Below, one piece after another: positions 58,986-64,000 of a stretch of 64,000 nt of DNA. How positions within the stretch are numbered: position 1 is the stretch's first letter; each line of letters begins with the position of its first letter. Under the pieces are notes generated by a model. That model saw nothing but the letters and a program-made list of their open reading frames with translations, did not search any database and had not been told where the DNA came from. The translations under genes and the position numbers were made by a program. The DNA is from Ignavibacteria bacterium. Lineage in GTDB: Bacteria > Bacteroidota > Ignavibacteria > Tepidaquicellales > Tepidaquicellaceae. The stretch is taken from positions 82,805-146,804 of the forward strand of contig JADJYU010000018.1 in assembly GCA_016719565.1 (NCBI GenBank). Direction: 5' to 3'.

Positions 58986-59518
58986 TAGACAATCCTGACA
59001 ATGTCCAACGGACCTTTTCTATCTGTATAATAATCTGCCGCTGAACTATACTTCCAATCAGACGGATTCAATACAAAATTTTTTCTGACAGGATTATAAT
59101 GTATATATTCTATCTTTTGCTTCAGCATCTCATATGAAATTATTTCCTGCGGATGAAAACTCTCCTGCCAAACCTGATGAGTGCTTGTGTTTTTGTATCC
59201 CGGTTTTAATTCCCGGAATTCTTTCAATATCTTTTCATTCAGGTCAGCCTTAAGATTTTTTACAATTTCTTTTGCTGAATATTTTTTTGCGGATTGCATT
59301 ATCTTTGAAACATCCTCATTAGAAATTATCATGTGGAAGTGGTTGTCCAAAAAAACGTAAGCGTAAATTATCAGATTATTATTTTTCTGATAGTGTCTCA
59401 TTGTATTTAATATTATATCATAATATTTTTCGTTAATGAAAACAGGAATCCAGTTGACTATAGTTGAAGTAACGAAATAGATCCCGTCTTTATTATGAAT
59501 CTTATATCTGCTTTTCAT
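58985..59518 (-). CDS. REP-associated tyrosine transposase (RAYT, Y1_Tnp)
   Basis: A 177-aa intact protein. IYFVTSTIVNWIPVF opens the Y1 fold; the HUH motif is DNHFHMIIS (HFH); WQESFHPQEI follows, and the catalytic Tyr sits in KIEYIHYNPVRKNFV; WKYSSAADYY closes it. This is the RAYT branch of IS200/IS605-like transposases, single domestic copies that act on REP hairpins rather than on a classical IS. It is flanked on both sides by such hairpins in opposite orientation, forming a REPtron-like unit. It is the only large gene in this area without a frameshift. Confidence 0.93.
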   Translation of the reverse strand: MKSRYKIHNKDGIYFVTSTIVNWIPVFINEKYYDIILNTMRHYQKNNNLIIYAYVFLDNHFHMIISNEDVSKIMQSAKKYSAKEIVKNLKADLNEKILKEFRELKPGYKNTSTHQVWQESFHPQEIISYEMLKQKIEYIHYNPVRKNFVLNPSDWKYSSAADYYTDRKGPLDIVRIV

Positions 59519-59544
59519 TTAATTTTTTTTAAGTTTAGTAGTGG

Positions 59545-60165
59545 CCGTTCCCAATCGGGAGATTGGGAACGAGGAGTTAAAAATATGAATCTTTTTTTTG
59601 CTTTTCAAGAGCAACGTTCCCAATCAGGAGATTGGGAACGAGGGGTGTTGAATAGTTACCGTCTTTATTATGAATCTTATATCTGCTTTTCATTTAATTT
59701 TTTTAAGTTTAGTAGTGGCCGTTCCCAATCCGGGAGATGGGAACGAGGAGTTAAAATATGAATCTTTTTTGCTTTTCAGAGCAACGTTCCCAATCAGGAG
59801 ATTGGGAACGAGGAGTGTTGAATAGTTCCGTCTTTATTATGAATCTTATATCTGCTTTTAAGAGCAACGTTCCCAATCAGGAGATTGGGAACGAGGAGTT
59901 AAAAATATGAATCTTTTTTTTGCTTTTCAAGAGCAACGTTCCCAATCAGGAGATTGGGAACGAGGGAGTGTTGAATAGATCCACTCTTTATTATGAATCT
60001 TATATCTGCTTTTCATTTAATTTTTTTTAAGTTTAGTAGTGGCCGTTCCCAATCGGGAGATTGGGAACGAGGCAGGGAGAAATTGGGGAGCGAGGGGGTT
60101 TATATCTGGTGATTGGGACTCTTCTAGAGCACGTTCCCAATCGGGAGATTGGGAACGAGGGGGTT
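59545..60165 (-). repeat. REP cluster, right of the transposase (8 palindromes plus copies of the gene start)
   Basis: Palindromes start near 59546, 59615, 59720, 59785, 59868, 59937, 60043 and 60132, all reading hairpin-GAGG on the plus strand, that is the reverse orientation to the left cluster. Between them, pieces of the first codons of the transposase and its leader (TTATTATGAATCTTATATCT) recur near 59665, 59832 and 59988, so the 5' end of the gene has been copied with the hairpins. Confidence 0.92.
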
Positions 60166-60177
60166 TTGATAATGTAA

Positions 60178-60215
60178 AACAAAAAACCCTTCCCAAACTT
60201 AAGTCTGAGAAGGGT
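60178..60215 (-). terminator. Terminator of the sulfatase gene
   Basis: On the minus strand a near-perfect 15-bp stem (ACCCTTCTCAGACTT against AAGTTTGGGAAGGGT) is followed by TTTTTTG. Confidence 0.85.
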
Positions 60216-60284
60216 CTAATTGCGGTTAAAATAGTTTTGCCTGTTGATTCAAAACTAACCGGATATCAAAGTCCAATAACGCTT

Positions 60285-62594
60285 TTACTGTTTCGCCATC
60301 GCAACTTTAAATCTTTCTTCGGGTGAGATCAGGTGATCGTGATCATCTCCTTCGAGGTCTATCTGTACCCAGTTTACTTTGCCTGAAAATTTGTTGCCGG
60401 TTGGTCCGTAATCAGGTGATACAGGCGCTCTTCTGAGCGACATCACATGTCTCGTCAGCGGAAAAGCCATTGGCACAGTTTTCTCTATGCGTCCTTCTCC
60501 GAATTTTACCGTCTAAGTATAGCGAACATCACCGCCTTTTGCCAGTCCGCCTCGTCATATTTGAATTCCATTCTTACCTGATGTTTGCCTGAAGGGATAT
60601 CTTTACCTGACTCAGCGTAATAATATTCAACTCCAAAAAAGTTATAACAATATTTTAAGCTACCGTTCTAATGCATATAAGCTCAGCCGTTTATATTTCC
60701 GCCCTGTGCAATGATAACACCGTTTGCACGGATTCAGGAACTTCTAACTCCGCAGTTATTGAAATAGATTTATTCTTGTATTTATTACAGAATTTTCACT
60801 CAGTCTTCCCATTCCGCCGAAAAGCATGAGTTTTCCCTTTTATTAACTGAGGTCTGCCGGCAAGATCAGGATTGAATCTCTCAAACGATCTGTCGTCTAA
60901 AGGAAGTACATTATATTTTGTGGCTTCAATTAAAAATAAACGCTGCATTTCATGAAGCTTCTCCGGCATTTCTTTCGAGAGATCTTTTGACTGAGTCCAG
61001 TCGGTATTGGTATCATACAACTCCCATACATCATCATCAAATGCATTTTTATTCGCGCCTAACCACGGTGTACCGTGACGCGTACCGCAGTCCAGCCCTT
61101 ATGATATATTCCGCGGTTGCACATTTCAAAATACTGCGTCTCATGTGTATCCGCCGCTTTGGCGTCATTAAATGAATAGATCATGTTGAATCCTTCCAAA
61201 GGAGACTGATGAATACTATTCACTATCGTAAGGTGAGAATTCCGCTGCTTCGAGAATGGTCGGCGCAATATCAATAACATGATGGAACTGAGAACGGATC
61301 TCGCCTTTGATTTAATACCTTTGGCCAGTGAATAATAGTTCCGTTACGCGTATCGCGTAAGTGATGCCACCTGCTTTGTCCATTGGTAAGGAGTATCCAT
61401 TGCCCATGCCCAGCCGACAGCATAATGGTTATATAATCTCAGTTCCTCCCGAACTCATCAATTTTCGACATAAGAAATTCAGGAGTTTTCTATACCGGCC
61501 ATGCCGTTTAATGTCGCCATTTCATTAAAACATCCGTTCAGCGTGCCTTCTGCCGATGCTCAGTTGTTCCGACAATATAATAGATAAGAGTATCATCAAA
61601 GATCTCAAGATTTTAAGACTGTCAAACAAACGGCCGACATGATGATCAGTGTGATCCATGATCCGGCACTCGCATTCCATTTCGCGTTCAAGTATCGGTA
61701 TCAGCTCTTTAGGCATTTCATCCCATGCGGGAATTTCTTTAGGTCTTTCCGTAAGAACAGCATCTTTCGGAATTACTCCAAGTTTTTTCTGATTTGCAAA
61801 AATTTCTTCTCTTATCTTATCCCATCCCATACTAAATTTACCTTTGTATTTATCTATATATTCTTTAGGCGCCTGATGAGAGGCGTGAGTTGCGCCGGAG
61901 CACATAATAAACGGTTTGTCCGGCATTAATGCCTTTTTGCTGCGCATCCAGCTGATCGCTTTGTTGGTCATATCATCTGTAAAGTGATAACCTTCTTCAA
62001 GTGTTTTTCGGTTCGACAGGTGTGGTTCCTTCATATATTGCAGGATACCACTGATTTGTTCTCCTCCTATAAATCCGTAAAAAATATTCAAACCCGCCGC
62101 CGGTAAATCACTGATCATAAGGTCCCATCGGACTTGTCTGCCAGACCGGAACTTCATGGCACTTTCCAGTGCGCAGTTGAGTAACCGTTTAACTTTAAGG
62201 TCAATGCAAGCGGAGCTTTATCTTTTGGAATGACTGAGTTATATCCCGGAGCTGAAGTTGCAATTTCAGTTACGCGCCCATTCCGACTGAGTGGTGATTC
62301 CTTCCGGTCAGTATTGCTGCGCGTGTAGGTGAGCATAATGCTGTTGTATGAAATCTGCTGTATCTCAGTCCATTTTTGCAAGCTCATCCGCAGCGGTGTA
62401 TTGATCACACCGCCGAACGGACCTGAAGCCGCAAAGCCCGCGCGTCATCAATTAATACAACAAGAATATTCGGCGCCTTTAGGCGGACGGATCTCTGTGA
62501 TCGGCGAAAATTTTGTGTCGGGGTCTTTAGCATCATAAGTCGTCAGTCCTACGTGCTTTCTTTCAGGAATAGGAAGTGTCTCTTCCGTTTTCAT
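60285..62594 (-). pseudogene. Arylsulfatase-family enzyme (about ten frameshifts)
   Basis: From ATG 62594: KTEETLPIPERKHVGLTTYD, then PNILVVLIDD (metal-binding Asp pair), GFAASGPFGG, and near 62320 the active-site signature CSPTRAAILTG, whose Cys becomes formylglycine. Later VTEIATSAPGYNSVIPKDKA, MTNKAISWMRSKKALMPDKP, DHTDHHVGRLFDSL and FEMCNRGIYHKGW follow the order of AtsA-like sulfatases. Repaired length is about 770 aa. Indels are so frequent that it is either dead or poorly sequenced. It would hydrolyse sulfate esters. No signal peptide is seen. Confidence 0.75.
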
Positions 62595-63182
62595 TGTTTG
62601 CCTATGATGTTTTTATTTATATGATTAGAAAAATTTACTCAGTTGGAATTTAAAATTCAGCTGTTTAATTCGAATGCTTTACTTTTGATTTTTTATATAC
62701 GTTAACTCCGGAATTGTTTTATAAAAAAAAGAAATGATTTTAATATATATTATAACTATTCCTGTTATGATAGACCTGAAAAATATACGTGTATTGATGT
62801 TAAAGAATTAGTTTTCGTTAGCGGGTTGTATAAAAGTAAAATAAACCATTTATAAATCAATAACAAGATTGCTGTTTATCAATTATCAATTTTCAATTAT
62901 TTCAATTATCAATTATCAATTTTCAATTAACTAAAGCCGTCCGGGCGCGGTTGGTGGATGGAGCAACACGAACCGCGGCGGAATTATTAACTAATAACTA
63001 TTAACTATTAACTATTAAATATTAACCATTAACTATTAACTATTAACTATTAACTGAAGTTGCGCAAGATGAAAACTATAAGCAAAATAAAGCGGTTATA
63101 TAGTTGATTTATGAACAAACTAATTTCAAAACCGCCTTATTTGTTATATAAATTCTATTTGTTTTAGAAAATTTTAGTCCAA
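62595..63182. other. Intergenic region with two minisatellites and a hairpin element
   Basis: No gene. CAATTAT/CAATTTT heptamers lie at 62872-62930, a GCGGTT/AACCGC hairpin (second copy of the element at 56589) at 62947-62976, and TATTAAC heptamers at 62987-63056 in the same family as the arrays near 3.3-5.5 kb. Confidence 0.75.
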
Positions 63183-64000
63183 CATGTGTTAAAATTTCTA
63201 AAATCTATAACAACAATATAGTTGTTGATTCCAAATGCTCTTGTATCTCACACGATAAGCTGCAATTGATTATGCAGATGGAGAAATAAATTTATTTTAA
63301 AACAAATATGGCCATCTGATCAGAAAAATTTGATTTAAACTACAATAAATCAAAAGAAAAAAACGTCTTAATCATTGACGATACAATACTCCTTCTAAGC
63401 CGTTTAGGTAAAGAACTTGAATTATTAACTTGGGTTTATTCCTAGCGACAAAAATCTTTGCTTAGTCTAAATGCTGTATTTGTTATCTTGGACTGACGGT
63501 AACACCCGTTTCCAATTGGCTTTCGCCTAATGAACATTGATGACAAAAAAGTCCCGCATTGATCTGGCTGTGGATATTTTGAAAGATGCTAAAATTTTTA
63601 CAAAGTAAATCCAGATTATGTTTTAATGGGATTCTTTTTATCCGGCTGCAAAATTATTAACAACTGATTCCGCTTAAATTCAGATGGCATTGGATCGCAA
63701 AAATAAAATCCTAACCGCCTGATAAATGATGTTCAAGTTAAAGAGATTTCTTTAATGGCAGATACGGAAATAAACCCAATAAATGCTTATCAGAAAAAAA
63801 AAGTTAGAGTTAAAGTAAAGGTTAAAAACAAAATGATAATTACTGGGCAACCAGTGATATTAAATTAGAGTCTTCTATAATTCGAAAACTATATAGAAAA
63901 CGACAAATAATTGAAGAATTCTTTAAAATTCTAAAATCAGAGCTTATGATTGAAGGTTGTCCACTGAACTAAACAGCCCAGGTAAATCACATCTATTTTG
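63183..64000 (+). pseudogene. DDE transposase remnant (IS4/IS701-like), runs off the right edge
   Basis: In shifting frames: VLIIDDTIL, a first catalytic Asp context; FVIWTDGN; a DKKSRIDLAVDILKDAK helix; VLMDSFYPAAKLL; and near the end IIEEFFKILKSELMIEG, an E-containing helix as in IS4-like DDE enzymes. The frame breaks at least six times. The N-terminal DNA-binding part is not recognisable and the C-terminus lies outside the window. Confidence 0.6.

Noticed and set aside
59545..59761. Plus-strand protein with QSGDWERG repeats
   Set aside because: The open frame is the translation of the REP hairpins themselves; there is no start signal and copies differ in frame.
58150..60165. CRISPR array
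   Set aside because: Units are palindromes with irregular or repeated spacers, both orientations occur, and no cas genes are present.

Overview
The window is AT-rich bacterial DNA, most likely from the Ignavibacteria / Bacteroidota-Chlorobi side of the tree. Two proteins carry the C-terminal type IX secretion sorting domain (motif YPNPFN plus a DMLGR segment), other secreted proteins carry dockerin-like repeats, and DUF6056, GT39 and YCF48/BNR proteins typical of that group are present. Most larger genes are broken by single-base indels in homopolymers, yet conserved residues continue in the next frame. I read this mainly as assembly or sequencing error and give whole-gene spans. The damage is heaviest to the right of 50 kb, where real decay cannot be separated from error.

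Left part (1-15.5 kb): the 5' end of a Ku gene, then an envelope and general-stress set: lipoproteins, a YghA-like dehydrogenase, DUF948, two YtxH proteins, an outer-membrane barrel, DUF892/YciE with two miniature paralogues, an Asn-rich protein and DUF421/YetF. In the middle sit a large PAS/GAF sensor kinase and an NtrC-type activator. Four sigma-54 (-24/-12) promoters lie in front of members of this set, and each has three TGTCA/TGACA boxes spaced 9-10 bp apart about 60-100 bp upstream. This looks like a compact regulon of the local two-component system.

15.4-21.1 kb: tRNA-Lys(CTT), then a minus-strand cluster of a scyllo-inosose-type aminotransferase, Gfo/Idh dehydrogenase, phosphopentomutase-like enzyme, GT81 glycosyltransferase, Nudix hydrolase and two unknowns. 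This may be a small aminocyclitol or aminosugar pathway.

21.2-31 kb: an accessory, plasmid- or ICE-like segment with two replication-relaxation-like proteins, ArdC-like antirestriction, RadC, a VirD4/TraG-like ATPase and small proteins. It carries a two-gene CBASS antiphage operon (CD-NTase plus a Cap15-type 2TM-beta effector). Two copies of a structured, terminator-ending RNA-like element have compensatory changes in their closing stem.

31-53 kb: surface and secretion genes: a duplicated pair of beta-helix/dockerin proteins, DUF6056 and GT39 membrane proteins, a TPR-like unknown, an SBBP propeller protein and an M6-like metalloprotease (both with T9SS tails), a probable structured ncRNA before a primase-like gene, an RHS-like protein cut by an IS3-family element, and a decayed YCF48/BNR protein.

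53-64 kb: repeat-rich DNA with a 21-bp heptad-type array, a BrnT/BrnA toxin-antitoxin pair, a MATE transporter, and a REP-associated tyrosine transposase flanked by two oppositely oriented clusters of about 21 palindromes that also contain copies of the transposase gene ends. A badly frameshifted arylsulfatase and a transposase remnant at the right edge follow. Heptamer minisatellites, often in inverted pairs, recur across the window.
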